Assembly: GCA_023409955.1 (NCBI GenBank)
Contig: JAEYQQ010000021.1
Span: 1-45,628 of the forward strand
Origin: Bacillota bacterium
GTDB taxonomy: Bacteria > Bacillota > Clostridia > Christensenellales > Aristaeellaceae
DNA length: 45,628 nucleotides
Direction: 5' to 3'
Shown here: positions 34,200 to 43,184 of the stretch, piece by piece
Numbering within the stretch: position 1 is the stretch's first letter
Layout of the letters: each line of letters opens with the position of its first letter
Notes under the pieces: model-generated
Database searches by the model: none
Seen by the model: only the letters and a program-made list of their open reading frames with translations
Told to the model about the DNA's origin: nothing
Position numbers and translations under genes: made by a program

Positions 34200-35129
34200 T
34201 TATTGGTAGTGAACCTTGCGCTCAAGGCCTTTAAAGTCAAGCAAGGTAATCAAAATCAAAATAACCAACAGTACAACACCGGCTGCCGCACCAATGCCCA
34301 ATGAGTTGTTACGCTGGAAGGCATAATCGTAAATGTACATGCTAATTACCCTGGTTGAATCACCCGGGCCGCCGCCAGTCATGATACGCATTGAATCAAA
34401 GACCTTAAAGGAACCGGTTGTAATCGTAATGAGCATGAAGAAAATCTGAGGAGAAAGCATGGGAAGCGTAATTTTGAAGAACGTCCGCATAGGAGACGTA
34501 TTGTCCAGCTTCGCTGCCTCATAAATTTCTGTGGGAATGGCCTTAAGCGCGGCTAGGATAATCAACGCATAATAGCCGATTGATTTCCACACATTCATGA
34601 TGATAACGCAGTTCATGGCCAAAGCAGAGTTATTCAGCCAGCTTTGGTATGGAATGCCTACCCAACTGAGCACAGTATTGAATAGGCCGTAGTCATTTTT
34701 ATTATACAGCCATGTCCAAATGAATGCGCAAGAAATGGAAGCAATCAAGTGCGGTGTAAAGAAAATGGTTTGCGCCACCCGGTTAATTTTACGGTTGCGC
34801 TGCATCCATACACCAAAAAGCACCGAAACAACGATGGTAAGCACCAATGTCACAACGGTATAGTAAGCCGTATTCTTCAGTGCAGCTAAGAAGTCTGTTT
34901 TTACAAAGAAGAGCTGATTGTAATTGCCCAGCCCGACAAATTCTTTGTAAGGGTTCATGGCATTGCCACGAAACAAACTCAGGTGGATGCTGTTAAGCAT
35001 TGGATAAATGGTAAACACAAGCAGAAAGATAATCGCCGGTGCGATCATCAGGTAAGAGGAAACGTGGTTTTTCCACATTTTCGTTCCTACCTGTACCATC
35101 TTTCTGCTTTTTGGCTTGGCGTCAAGCAT
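34200..35129 (-). CDS. ABC-transporter permease, UgpA/MalF type
   Basis: The 309-aa membrane protein has six hydrophobic segments (first SYLMIAPAIIFLLVFTIYPM) and the EAA loop YEAAKLDNTSPMRTFFKITLP (in part). Its ATG overlaps the end of the ATPase gene by 8 nt. It is a subunit of the same importer as its neighbours. Confidence 0.9.
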   Translation of the reverse strand: MLDAKPKSRKMVQVGTKMWKNHVSSYLMIAPAIIFLLVFTIYPMLNSIHLSLFRGNAMNPYKEFVGLGNYNQLFFVKTDFLAALKNTAYYTVVTLVLTIVVSVLFGVWMQRNRKINRVAQTIFFTPHLIASISCAFIWTWLYNKNDYGLFNTVLSWVGIPYQSWLNNSALAMNCVIIMNVWKSIGYYALIILAALKAIPTEIYEAAKLDNTSPMRTFFKITLPMLSPQIFFMLITITTGSFKVFDSMRIMTGGGPGDSTRVISMYIYDYAFQRNNSLGIGAAAGVVLLVILILITLLDFKGLERKVHYQ

Positions 35130-36177
35130 GACAGCTCCCTCCCGCTAATTTGATCAACTCATGATAATTATCAACGTCTGCCTGACGAATACGCTTTCCA
35201 TCCTTATTAAAGAAGTACAGATGGTCGTCCGTAACAGATAGATAGCAGTTATCGCCGATTTGGAAACCTTCATCTGTGCTCTTGACCATGACACTCTCAT
35301 GGCACATCTGAACTTTATAGATGGTCTCCGAGCCCAGCATCTCACGGGTCAAAATTTTGCACTTTTGAACGTAATTTCTGCTGACCGACTCTTTAGACAG
35401 CATCGCTTTTTCGGGACGGAGGCCCAAACGAATATCACTGTCCCTCATTTGGAAAATATTCATAGCAGGCGTACCGATAAACTGAGCAGCAAAAACATTG
35501 TCCGGATCGCGATAAATCTTTTCGGGAGCACCTTGCTGCATAATCTTTCCTTTGTCCATCAACACGATCAAATCGGCCATAGCCATGGCCTCCACCTGGT
35601 CGTGCGTGACGTATACAAAGGTGGTCTTTAGCCGCTCATGCAACTCTATAAGCTCTGTGCGCATGGTGGCGCGCAGTTTAGCATCTAAGTTGGAAAGTGG
35701 TTCATCCATAAGGAAAACCTTGGGCTTTTTCACCATGGCCCGTGCCAGTGCAATTCGTTGTCTTTGACCACCGGATAAGGTGGAGGGTTTGCGGCCCAGG
35801 TATTCTGTAAGACCTACAGAAGCCGCCACTTCGCTGATGCGCTTCTCACGTTCCTCTTTGGGAACCTTGTTGTTTTTTAAGCCAAATTCAATGTTTTCAC
35901 GTACAGTCATTGTAGGATATATGGCATAATTTTGGAAAACCATTGCGATGTCCCGTTTTCCAGGCGCCAAGTCCGTAATGTCCTCACCATCGAGTAGTAC
36001 TTGACCCGAAGTCGCTGGGCCAATACCAGCGATCATACGCAGCAGCGTTGTTTTACCACAGCCTGATGCGCCAACAAGTACTGTAAATTTTCCATCCGGA
36101 ATTACCAAATCAAGATCTTCAATAACCTTCGCTTTGTCAAATGATTTTGTTACCTTACGAAATTCAATCTGTGCCAT
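35122..36177 (-). CDS. ABC-transporter ATPase, UgpC/MsmX/MalK family
   Basis: The 351-aa ATPase has Walker A GASGCGKT (36-43), Q-loop VFQNYA, signature LSGGQRQR (134-141), Walker B VFLMDEP (154-160) and the switch YVTHD. A C-terminal TOBE-type regulatory domain (RLGLRPEKA) follows. ATG 36177 has GGAGG 8 nt upstream; the long upstream extension of the frame has no family sequence. As the only CUT1 ATPase in the window it may also power the GH30-linked importer at 13053-16101, as MsmX does for several permeases in Bacillus. Confidence 0.92.
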   Translation of the reverse strand: MAQIEFRKVTKSFDKAKVIEDLDLVIPDGKFTVLVGASGCGKTTLLRMIAGIGPATSGQVLLDGEDITDLAPGKRDIAMVFQNYAIYPTMTVRENIEFGLKNNKVPKEEREKRISEVAASVGLTEYLGRKPSTLSGGQRQRIALARAMVKKPKVFLMDEPLSNLDAKLRATMRTELIELHERLKTTFVYVTHDQVEAMAMADLIVLMDKGKIMQQGAPEKIYRDPDNVFAAQFIGTPAMNIFQMRDSDIRLGLRPEKAMLSKESVSRNYVQKCKILTREMLGSETIYKVQMCHESVMVKSTDEGFQIGDNCYLSVTDDHLYFFNKDGKRIRQADVDNYHELIKLAGGSCHA

Positions 36178-36346
36178 GATGCTTTCCTCCGCATGCGAAT
36201 TTGATGGGTACCCTATCAGAAGAAAGAGGATGGGGGCAGAACCAACGCCATACAAACCTGTACTCAATGCCGCTGCGGCGAGAACACGCCTGCCATATAG
36301 CGAGTAGGTTCCTGATTCAGCCGCTGATTCAAAACAAAAGAGAGTT

Positions 36347-36378
36347 GGGGCAGCGGACATTAGGTCATCCGCTACCCC
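36347..36378 (-). terminator. Hairpin between binding-protein and ATPase genes
   Basis: GGGGTAGCGGA/TCCGCTGCCCC (with one G-U-type mismatch) forms a strong stem read on the minus strand, followed by a T-rich but imperfect tail. It probably reduces read-through from the binding-protein gene into the transporter genes. The rest of the 36178-36459 gap shows nothing else. Confidence 0.55.
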
Positions 36379-36459
36379 GATCCGCCTTTAAGCAGCCTTA
36401 CCGCCATCAAGTATCATGCTTGTAACAGTTTCGGCCTTTTCCGAAGAATTTCAGGTGGA

Positions 36460-37761
36460 TTAGTTGAAGAACTGGGCGCTGTTTGTCTTAATGTGCTCAA
36501 CAGCCTGTTCTGCATTGATGCTCTGGTCCTGGATGAGCAGGGACACAGCATCCCAGCAAGCCTGGGTGAAGTCTTGCAGGTAGGGGCTGTAGGGGTTTTC
36601 CTGGCAGCGGCCGGTCTTAACCTGATCATAAGCAACTTCAAACAGGGGGTTTTCTGCCCAGAAGGTCTTCATGCCTTCATATTCGGCAACAGAGTAGGTG
36701 GTGGGAACATAACCGGTTTGGGTGGTGTTGTAGGTCACCATTTCATCGCTCATCAGGAACTGTACGAATTCCCAGGAAGCAGCGATCTGCTCGTCGGTGT
36801 TGCCTTCAGAAATGATGCTGATGTTACCGCCGCCGATTTCAGCAATGCGCTTTTCTGCATCATAGGTGGGGTACTGGCATACGCCAACTTCAAAGCCAGC
36901 TTCCTTGGCGTTGCGGAGTACGGAAGCCAAAGAACCGGAGGAGAGCAGCATGGCGCCGAGCTTCTGCTGCGCGAACATTTCCTGCATAACCGCGCCGGCA
37001 TTGGTAGCATCGTAGGGGGAGCACCAGCCTTCGTCAACCCAAGCGCGCCAGTCGCTCAGAACTTTCAGCATGGAGCCATCTTCCAGGGCGGGAGAGGACT
37101 TGCCATCATCAGCCAAGAAAGCAGAACCCATCTGATACAGGTGGCATGCGTTCAAATAGCCGAAGTCATTGGTGATGAGCATGCCGTAAACAGTGGTGTT
37201 GCCGGCATCGTCTTTCTGCCACAGTGCACGGCAGAACTCAGCCATTTCTTCTACGGTCACGGGAGCTGTCAAGCCTTTGGCATCAGCCATGGTCTTGTTG
37301 TAGTAGAACATGGGAGTGGAGCGGATGTAAGGCAGGGTGTAAAGGGTGCCGTTGGTGTTGCCGTTGATCTCCTGGAAGGGCTGCAGCAGGTTGCTTCTGT
37401 CCCAGCCAGTGGCCTCTGCCAAAGGAGCCATATCAGCCAGAACTTCGTCTTCCAGCAGATAGCTTACAAAGGTGTTACCAGAAACAACGACCTGGGGGGA
37501 TTCGCCGGACTGGATAGCCAGCTGGGTCTTGGCCAGAATTTCATTGTAGTTGCCGATGAAAACTTCTTCAACCACAATGCCCTTTTCCTTACCAATGGTT
37601 TCATTAAAGGTATTTACAGTATACTGTGTAACCTCATAGTTTGCGCCGGATCCGCGAGTGTGCCAGAATTTGATGGTGATGGGCTCTCCCTGTGCCATCG
37701 CTGCAGGAATCATGCATACCAGCATGACCAAAGTTACCACCATTGCCAATGTCTTTTTCAT
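36460..37761 (-). CDS. ABC-transporter solute-binding protein (UgpB/family 1)
   Basis: The 433-aa exported protein begins with a signal peptide MKKTLAMVVTLVMLVCMIPA and a likely cut after AMA (about residue 23); no lipobox is apparent at that site. ITIKFWHTRGSGANY, then IVVEEVFIGNYNEI and YVPTTYSVAEYEG follow the pattern of glycerol-3-phosphate/sugar binding proteins (UgpB group). It is the first gene of the seven-gene minus-strand transport operon. Its ligand is inferred to be a phosphodiester or polyol compound from the enzymes downstream. Confidence 0.88.
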   Translation of the reverse strand: MKKTLAMVVTLVMLVCMIPAAMAQGEPITIKFWHTRGSGANYEVTQYTVNTFNETIGKEKGIVVEEVFIGNYNEILAKTQLAIQSGESPQVVVSGNTFVSYLLEDEVLADMAPLAEATGWDRSNLLQPFQEINGNTNGTLYTLPYIRSTPMFYYNKTMADAKGLTAPVTVEEMAEFCRALWQKDDAGNTTVYGMLITNDFGYLNACHLYQMGSAFLADDGKSSPALEDGSMLKVLSDWRAWVDEGWCSPYDATNAGAVMQEMFAQQKLGAMLLSSGSLASVLRNAKEAGFEVGVCQYPTYDAEKRIAEIGGGNISIISEGNTDEQIAASWEFVQFLMSDEMVTYNTTQTGYVPTTYSVAEYEGMKTFWAENPLFEVAYDQVKTGRCQENPYSPYLQDFTQACWDAVSLLIQDQSINAEQAVEHIKTNSAQFFN

Positions 37762-37948
37762 GGTAAGCCTCCTAAATCAATGTTGTCTCTTTGTAAAATC
37801 AAAGTAAACCAGTGGTATGCCCTGTTCTTGACCAGATTGTACCCGTCGCAACACCGTCGCGGTTCCATCCCTCCTTTTGCATGATAAGGTTTTCTGCCTA
37901 TTAAAGGGAAAAAAAGCAGAAAACAATCGCGCAACAAACATTTAACGT

Positions 37949-38030
37949 ACGAATAAGGTTCGTCTAAAACGTTAGAACGTTTGTTTCAAGCTTTTTGTCT
38001 ATCATACACAGAAGAATGCAGAATGTCAAC
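37949..38030 (-). promoter_or_regulatory. Promoter and double operator of the transport operon
   Basis: Read on the minus strand: TTGACA (38030-38025), 17 bp, TATGAT (38007-38002), an almost ideal sigma-A promoter. Just after the start point are two perfect inverted repeats: AAACGTT-AG-AACGTTT (37967-37982) and ACGAA-TAAGG-TTCGT (37949-37963). These are good candidates for repressor sites, possibly for the DeoR protein encoded 260 nt upstream. The leader to the SBP start is about 235 nt. The remaining gap up to 38293 holds no supported gene. Confidence 0.7.
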
Positions 38031-38293
38031 AATAAAAGGCGGGCAGTTACGTGGAAATTTAAAAAAAGTAAGCAAAACATAGATTATCCGGTAGAAGATC
38101 GCGGTTTTGATCCATGGAAATGCAGAGCAGGCAGCCTGCAAGGGGCTTATTCATGTGCATGCAAATATTGTGAAACACATGCGGAAGGAGCTTCCATGCG
38201 ATTGAATCGCACAGTTGCTCGCAAATAAGTGTAATAAATGTTCAATTTACCAAATTACGCAAATGAACAAGTGCACTTAAGCGTATTACTTCC

Positions 38294-39052
38294 TTACAAA
38301 ACGGTTACCCCAGCCTGTTCCAAGGCCTGAACGGTTTTTCGATCCAACTGCCCATCCGTGACGACGATGTCGATTTCTTCAAGCGTTGCATAGGTGAAGG
38401 TGCTTCCCACTCCTACCTTGGTTGAATCCATGAGCGCTACGGTAATGTCCGTATTGTGGATCACTGCCCGTTTTAGCTCGCATTCATCTTCCGTACCGCA
38501 TGTAAAACCATGATCCAGCGTAAAACCTGTCACACCCAGAAAAGCAGTTTGAAAATTGATATTATCCAGATAGTTCAAGCTTTTTGAAGAGCAGGTGCTT
38601 TGGCTGGCACGGTTCAACTTACCGCCCACCACATGAATTTGCGCTTCGGTTAAACGAAGCAGTTCCTGAACGCAAGAGATGCCGCTGGTAAAAATCATAT
38701 AGCGTTCATCGCGAATATGATGCGCCAGCAGCGTTGTCGTAGAACCGGAGTCTATATAGATGGCTGTGTTGACACGCAGCAATTCAACTGCCTTTTTGGC
38801 AATAATCTCCTTGGCCTCCATGTTGCGTACACTACGTTTAAACAAAAGATCATCGGTTCCGATCACAACATCCACCGATTTCACACCGCCGTGTACGCGG
38901 ATGACACCGCCGGCCTTGTCCAAACTTTCCAAATCACGGCGAAGGGTCATTTCGGAGATGGGATTAAACTGCGCTTTCAGCCTGGCAAAGCTTACGTTTC
39001 CTTCTTTGTTGACCATTTCGACAATTTTCTTCCTGCGCTCATCCATCTTCAT
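38294..39052 (-). CDS. DeoR-family transcriptional regulator
   Basis: The 252-aa repressor has the N-terminal DeoR helix-turn-helix (ERRKKIVEMVNKEGNVSFARL ... MTLRRDLESLDKAG, in part) and the sugar-phosphate sensor domain with YIDSGSTTTLLA and GVTGFTLDHGFTC. Members are usually controlled by a phosphorylated sugar made by a nearby kinase, which fits the FGGY kinase gene just upstream. AAAGGAG precedes ATG 39052. It is probably co-transcribed with the kinase, since no terminator is seen between them. Confidence 0.9.
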   Translation of the reverse strand: MKMDERRKKIVEMVNKEGNVSFARLKAQFNPISEMTLRRDLESLDKAGGVIRVHGGVKSVDVVIGTDDLLFKRSVRNMEAKEIIAKKAVELLRVNTAIYIDSGSTTTLLAHHIRDERYMIFTSGISCVQELLRLTEAQIHVVGGKLNRASQSTCSSKSLNYLDNINFQTAFLGVTGFTLDHGFTCGTEDECELKRAVIHNTDITVALMDSTKVGVGSTFTYATLEEIDIVVTDGQLDRKTVQALEQAGVTVL

Positions 39053-39144
39053 TTGTTCGTATGCTCCTTTCGTCGTATATGGAGGTATTATATCATACCC
39101 GTATAATTATTTCGATTAGCCAATGTAAAAAAGAACCTGCATTA

Positions 39145-40677
39145 TTATCCCAACAGCGACTGCTGGTAATCAAACACCTTCTCAAATGTTTGTTTTGCGC
39201 ATGGATACAGGTCACGATACGCTTGAAAATGCCTGCGATATACTTGGACATCGGCATTGTTCGGATGATAGGAGTGGGCAATGCGAATCTTGGCCGCCGC
39301 ATCACGGAAGTCCTTGTACATACCGATACCGACACCAGCCACAAGCGCCGCGCCCAAACTGGTCGCTTCATGGGGGGTTTGGTGTACGTTTATCTGTACA
39401 TCAAACATGGAGGCAGCCATTTGAGCCCAAAGCTTACTCTTTGCACCGCCGCCAATCAGCATCAGTTTATCAAACACAAGACTGTTTTCACGCAAAATTT
39501 CACCGCAATGCCGAAGAGATTGCATGACACCCTCATATACAGCTCTGGCAATATGCTCACGTCCATGATAAAGCGTAAAGCCCATCAAAAGGCCCGATGC
39601 CTTTGCGGTCCACCAGGGCGTTCGCTCCCCCATCAATGTCGGAAGAAAAAAGACGCCCTGTGCCCCTGCGGGCACACTGTTTGCCATGGCTTCCAAGGCT
39701 GAAAAGTCACAATCCTCCACTCGGCTGCCCGGATATATCAAAGTCTCAATCGCCCAATTAGAGGCAGCAGCGCCGCATTGCACCGTTCCGCACACGTTAT
39801 AGCATGTTTCGTCCGCGTCAAAGTAGCTAAATAAACGCATCTGTGCATCCAGCACAGGGGTATTGCTCATTGCGCTCACCCATGCGGATGAACCGATGTT
39901 CATATAAGCTGACCCCGGCAAGTGATCCCGGGCACCGTGGGCGGCACAAGCGCCGTCTCCTGCACCGATGGCTACGGGCAGGCCCTCTTTTAAGCCGGTA
40001 AGGCGGGCATATTTACTGCACAATGTGCCTGTCACATCTGTTGATTGACGCAGGTGCGGCATTTTCGTCGTGTCGATGCCTGTCTCGCGTAAAATGTCAT
40101 ACGCCCAATCACCACTTTGAATATCAAGACAATTGCATAATGATGCATCACTTCGATCAGTCTGCCCATGGCAGCCCGTAAAGTGCCCATACAGATAATC
40201 CTTGATGTTGACAAACTTAGCTGTTCCCTTATAAATCTCCGGCTCATGTTCCCGCAGCCACATATATTTGGGAAGCCCTGAATGAACATCGATGCGATTA
40301 CCGGTAGTACGATAATATTGCTCATGCGGTACCCGCTGTGCAATTTCAGCTGTCTGCCGCTCGGTTCTTACGTCTGAGTGAATGATGTTATCATACAGTG
40401 CTCTGCCCGCTTGATCAACCGCAATGCAACCGTTCATTGTTCCTGTAAATACCAGTGCACAAATATCCTCTGCATGCACATGTGCTAATGTTAATGAAAT
40501 GGCTTTTATTGCAGCTTGAAGTTGTTCTTCCGGCTTTTGCTGTGCCCAGCCTGCGGCGAGGTAGTATGTTTTATAACCTTCCACACAGCTGAATCGTGCC
40601 ATGCCATCCTTCGTAAAAGCCGAGCATTTTATGCCTGTAGTACCTGCATCTAAGGTGAGAATAAGCGGCTCTTTCAT
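39145..40677 (-). CDS. FGGY-family carbohydrate kinase
   Basis: The 510-aa kinase has both actin-fold halves: phosphate loop LDAGTTGIKCS (9-19), MNGCIAVD, and the C-terminal LIGGGAKSKLWAQMAASMF typical of the family. It phosphorylates a sugar or polyol (xylulose, glycerol, gluconate, ribulose, erythritol types); which one cannot be told by eye. AAAGGAAG precedes ATG 40677. A promoter (TTGTTC-17-TATAAT, 40763-40735) overlaps the preceding terminator. Confidence 0.9.
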   Translation of the reverse strand: MKEPLILTLDAGTTGIKCSAFTKDGMARFSCVEGYKTYYLAAGWAQQKPEEQLQAAIKAISLTLAHVHAEDICALVFTGTMNGCIAVDQAGRALYDNIIHSDVRTERQTAEIAQRVPHEQYYRTTGNRIDVHSGLPKYMWLREHEPEIYKGTAKFVNIKDYLYGHFTGCHGQTDRSDASLCNCLDIQSGDWAYDILRETGIDTTKMPHLRQSTDVTGTLCSKYARLTGLKEGLPVAIGAGDGACAAHGARDHLPGSAYMNIGSSAWVSAMSNTPVLDAQMRLFSYFDADETCYNVCGTVQCGAAASNWAIETLIYPGSRVEDCDFSALEAMANSVPAGAQGVFFLPTLMGERTPWWTAKASGLLMGFTLYHGREHIARAVYEGVMQSLRHCGEILRENSLVFDKLMLIGGGAKSKLWAQMAASMFDVQINVHQTPHEATSLGAALVAGVGIGMYKDFRDAAAKIRIAHSYHPNNADVQVYRRHFQAYRDLYPCAKQTFEKVFDYQQSLLG

Positions 40678-40734
40678 TGCGGGCTTCCTTTCCTTTGCAT
40701 CCTATCAAAAGTGATAACCTAATAAGGTGTATCT

Positions 40735-40763
40735 ATTATACCCTACGAAAAAAGCCGGAACAA
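40735..40763 (-). promoter_or_regulatory. Promoter of the FGGY kinase-deoR unit
   Basis: On the minus strand a perfect TATAAT (40740-40735) lies 17 bp from TTGTTC (40763-40758). The -35 element falls inside the terminator of the gene upstream, a compact arrangement. Confidence 0.6.
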
Positions 40764-40791
40764 GGCAGCACTTTGGTCTACCCGTTCCGGC
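40748..40791 (-). terminator. Terminator of the reductase gene
   Basis: GCCGGAAC/GTTCCGGC with six Ts on the minus strand, 20 nt after the stop of the SorE-like gene. Confidence 0.8.
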
Positions 40792-40810
40792 CATATTTAT
40801 TGCGCGTTAG

Positions 40811-42064
40811 TTAGCGCCAGTTGGCCAGCAAGTATTTTTCGGCTTCCGTGCACCACAGCCCATCGTGACGCCCGACAATTTCGGCAAGCTTAGCAAAGCG
40901 TTCGTCGCTTTCGCCCAACTTGGCAAAATCATCAATGCTGGTTAAAGGCATGCTGATATGCGTGTAAATCAGCTTCTTTCCGCCGGGAATGGTAGGCAGA
41001 TTCAGGGTGGTATCGCCTGCGCTATCAAGGCCGCCGATGTGAGAGACCATGACCGCAGGACGTATGCGGCCTTGCTCAGTCAGGCGCAAAGCCTCAATCA
41101 TGTCGTCTGTATTACCGCCAGTTGTTCCGATAACATGGGTGGAGTTGTAATGCACGTCATAATAGTTCAGTTCTGCGCTAAACTGGGTGTCTGTTGGGCC
41201 GGCAAAGAAATTCAGGCAGCCATCCCGCCCGAGAATGTCCGATGCCACGTTCAGCAAGGAACGGATAGGCGCATAGACAAAGACATCATCATAACCGCCC
41301 CCTGCTATCCCCTTGAGGTATGCTACTTGATCCTCTACTTTGGAAGTGTTTACAAACATCAGCTTGACGCCATTGCGCTCCGCATCTTCATTGGAGAATA
41401 GCTGACGCGCCTTATCCAAACGGGCTTGATCAATATCAGTTACCACTAGTAAGGAAGGCTGCCGGTCTCCATGAAGCGCATAATCAATCATGCCCAGGCC
41501 CATTGGGCCTGCGCCGGCTAGAATAATCATCTTACCGCCGTCTTTAATCCCCATCTGGTGATGGTAAACGCCCATTTTCGTGTGAAAGGTTGCATGGAAA
41601 GCGCCGATGGAGCAGCTGAAGGGTTCAGCCAGAGAAGCTTCAAAATACGATTCTCCTTTATACTCAAGCAGGCATCCAAGCTCCATTACTTCTGCCGGGA
41701 TAATGGTATAGGTGCAGTCTCCGCCAAAATACTTATAGGAGTAACCGGGAGACCACATGGTCCCTTTATAGTTGAGTGCCGGCTGCAGTGTAAACTTCAT
41801 GCCGGGTTTAAATTTATCCTGATGGTTTTTTCCCACCTGAACAATGTTACCTGCAAACTCATGCCCCATGATGACGGGGTTATCTGCCACATCGTCTGGA
41901 ACACGTTTGTGCTGCGCCCCCAGTGTGGCACATTTATAAGTAGACATGCATATGCTGTCCGAAATGACCTCTGCTAGAATTTCATCATCATTAATTTCCG
42001 GAAGCTCAAACTCTTCCAATCTCAGGTCCGAGGCACCATACAGTCGCAGAGCTTTGGTTTTCAT
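40811..42064 (-). CDS. Zinc-type dehydrogenase resembling L-sorbose-1-phosphate reductase (SorE)
   Basis: The 417-aa medium-chain dehydrogenase has GHEFAGNIVQVGK (about 67-79), the NAD(P) loop ILAGAGPMGLGMIDYA, VVTDIDQARLDKA and a C-terminal NLPTIPGGKKLIYTHISMPL (split for length). From memory the whole sequence follows the SorE-type reductases that interconvert ketose-1-phosphates and hexitol-6-phosphates. It lacks the structural four-cysteine zinc lobe of classical sorbitol dehydrogenase. It lies 36 nt behind the 1-phosphofructokinase-like gene, suggesting a shared sugar-phosphate pathway. Confidence 0.78.
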   Translation of the reverse strand: MKTKALRLYGASDLRLEEFELPEINDDEILAEVISDSICMSTYKCATLGAQHKRVPDDVADNPVIMGHEFAGNIVQVGKNHQDKFKPGMKFTLQPALNYKGTMWSPGYSYKYFGGDCTYTIIPAEVMELGCLLEYKGESYFEASLAEPFSCSIGAFHATFHTKMGVYHHQMGIKDGGKMIILAGAGPMGLGMIDYALHGDRQPSLLVVTDIDQARLDKARQLFSNEDAERNGVKLMFVNTSKVEDQVAYLKGIAGGGYDDVFVYAPIRSLLNVASDILGRDGCLNFFAGPTDTQFSAELNYYDVHYNSTHVIGTTGGNTDDMIEALRLTEQGRIRPAVMVSHIGGLDSAGDTTLNLPTIPGGKKLIYTHISMPLTSIDDFAKLGESDERFAKLAEIVGRHDGLWCTEAEKYLLANWR

Positions 42065-42100
42065 GTTTTTTCGTCCTTTCCTATTTAGGGGTTATGATTA

Positions 42101-43039
42101 TTAAAATAGCAATTTTTCCATCTTGACCTGTTTATGAAGAGCTTGAATATCCTCTGCCGCAGCGGCCTGCGTACCGGGCTGCATAACCGTGGCAGCACTG
42201 ACCGCCATAGCTAACCGACAAGTTTCTTCAAAAGGCTTTCCTGTCTCATAGCCATAGCACAAAGCTGCCATCATCGAGTCCCCTGCGCCAACAGTGCTTT
42301 GCACCGCTACTTTTAAGCCGTGGCCTCGCAGCATCTCATGCTCGCGAACAAACAATGCGCCGTCTCCGCCCATGGAAACAACCACCGTTTCGATGCCCTG
42401 TGCAACAAGCGCTCTGGCGGCATTTACCAACTCTTCCAAGCTTACAAGCTTTCGTCCCACAAGCCTTGCAAGCTCATCTTCATTTGGTTTAATGAGTGCC
42501 GGCCTTGCTTTTACACCGTGCGTCAGCAAGCCTCCATCTGCATCCATAAAAACTTTTACGCCCATAGCGTTAAAGCATGAGATCCAATCAGCGAACAATG
42601 TATCTGCCGTACCTTGCGGAGCCTTGCCGGCCAAAACCACGATATCTCCGCTTTTCAGGCGAGTTTGTGCAATTTTCAACACAGCACTTAAATCATCAGC
42701 TGATACAGGCGCCCCAGGCTCGTTGATGTCTGTGTTAGTTTTCTTGTCCGGATCGATAATCTTCAGGTTTGTTCTGGTGTTGTCCCGAACAAAAACAAAA
42801 TCGTTTTCTATCCCTTCTTTGTCCAGGCTATCCCTTATAAACTCGCCGTTGCTCCCCCCCAAAATCCCGGTTGCTACACTGGTTCCACCCAGGGCATGGA
42901 GTGTTTTTGATACATTGATTCCTTTGCCGCCCGCATCCACACGGATGGACTGGATACGGTTTACCGTATCAACCGAAAACGCCGGCACCACAACAGTCTT
43001 ATCCAGCGCCGGTGTTAAGGTTACAGTCAGAATCACCAT
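42101..43039 (-). CDS. 1-Phosphofructokinase-like PfkB sugar kinase
   Basis: The 312-aa PfkB-family kinase starts ILTVTLTPALDKTV, carries the sugar-binding VDAGGKGINVSKTLHALGG and ends with the catalytic GAGDSMMAALCYG (Asp in GAGD). These match FruK/LacC: phosphorylation of fructose-1-phosphate or tagatose-6-phosphate to the bisphosphate. The start is uncertain: ATG 43039, with GTG 43036 and GTG 43045 as alternatives around GAGGTG. It is the first gene of its operon, behind the promoter at 43156-43129. Confidence 0.88.
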   Translation of the reverse strand: MVILTVTLTPALDKTVVVPAFSVDTVNRIQSIRVDAGGKGINVSKTLHALGGTSVATGILGGSNGEFIRDSLDKEGIENDFVFVRDNTRTNLKIIDPDKKTNTDINEPGAPVSADDLSAVLKIAQTRLKSGDIVVLAGKAPQGTADTLFADWISCFNAMGVKVFMDADGGLLTHGVKARPALIKPNEDELARLVGRKLVSLEELVNAARALVAQGIETVVVSMGGDGALFVREHEMLRGHGLKVAVQSTVGAGDSMMAALCYGYETGKPFEETCRLAMAVSAATVMQPGTQAAAAEDIQALHKQVKMEKLLF

Positions 43040-43128
43040 TATCACCTCATTTATCGCAAATACCTTGCTTTATACATCTCGCTAATGTTTGTTTTAATTA
43101 AAGAATGATTATTTCAACCATTGTTACT

Positions 43129-43184
43129 ATATTATCATGTTCTATTAAAAAGTCAATATACCGTATGCGTTTTTCATACGCATA
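43129..43184 (-). promoter_or_regulatory. Promoter of the PfkB kinase-reductase operon
   Basis: On the minus strand TTGACT (43156-43151), 16 bp, TAATAT (43134-43129). Immediately upstream is the inverted repeat TATGCGT/ACGCATA (43164-43184), a possible regulator site or a plus-strand terminator. The region 43185-43600 is gene-free. On its minus strand a stretch reads AKIFERVGLPVISVASDG, which may be a small decayed protein fragment of unknown origin. Confidence 0.55.

Noticed and set aside
36493..37884. 463-codon plus-strand frame opposite the second solute-binding protein
   Set aside because: Antisense shadow of a real gene; it has no ribosome binding site and low-complexity hydrophobic translation without motifs.
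37995..38228. 77-codon plus-strand frame in the promoter region of the transport operon
   Set aside because: No ribosome binding site, overlaps a strong minus-strand promoter, and no recognisable sequence pattern.
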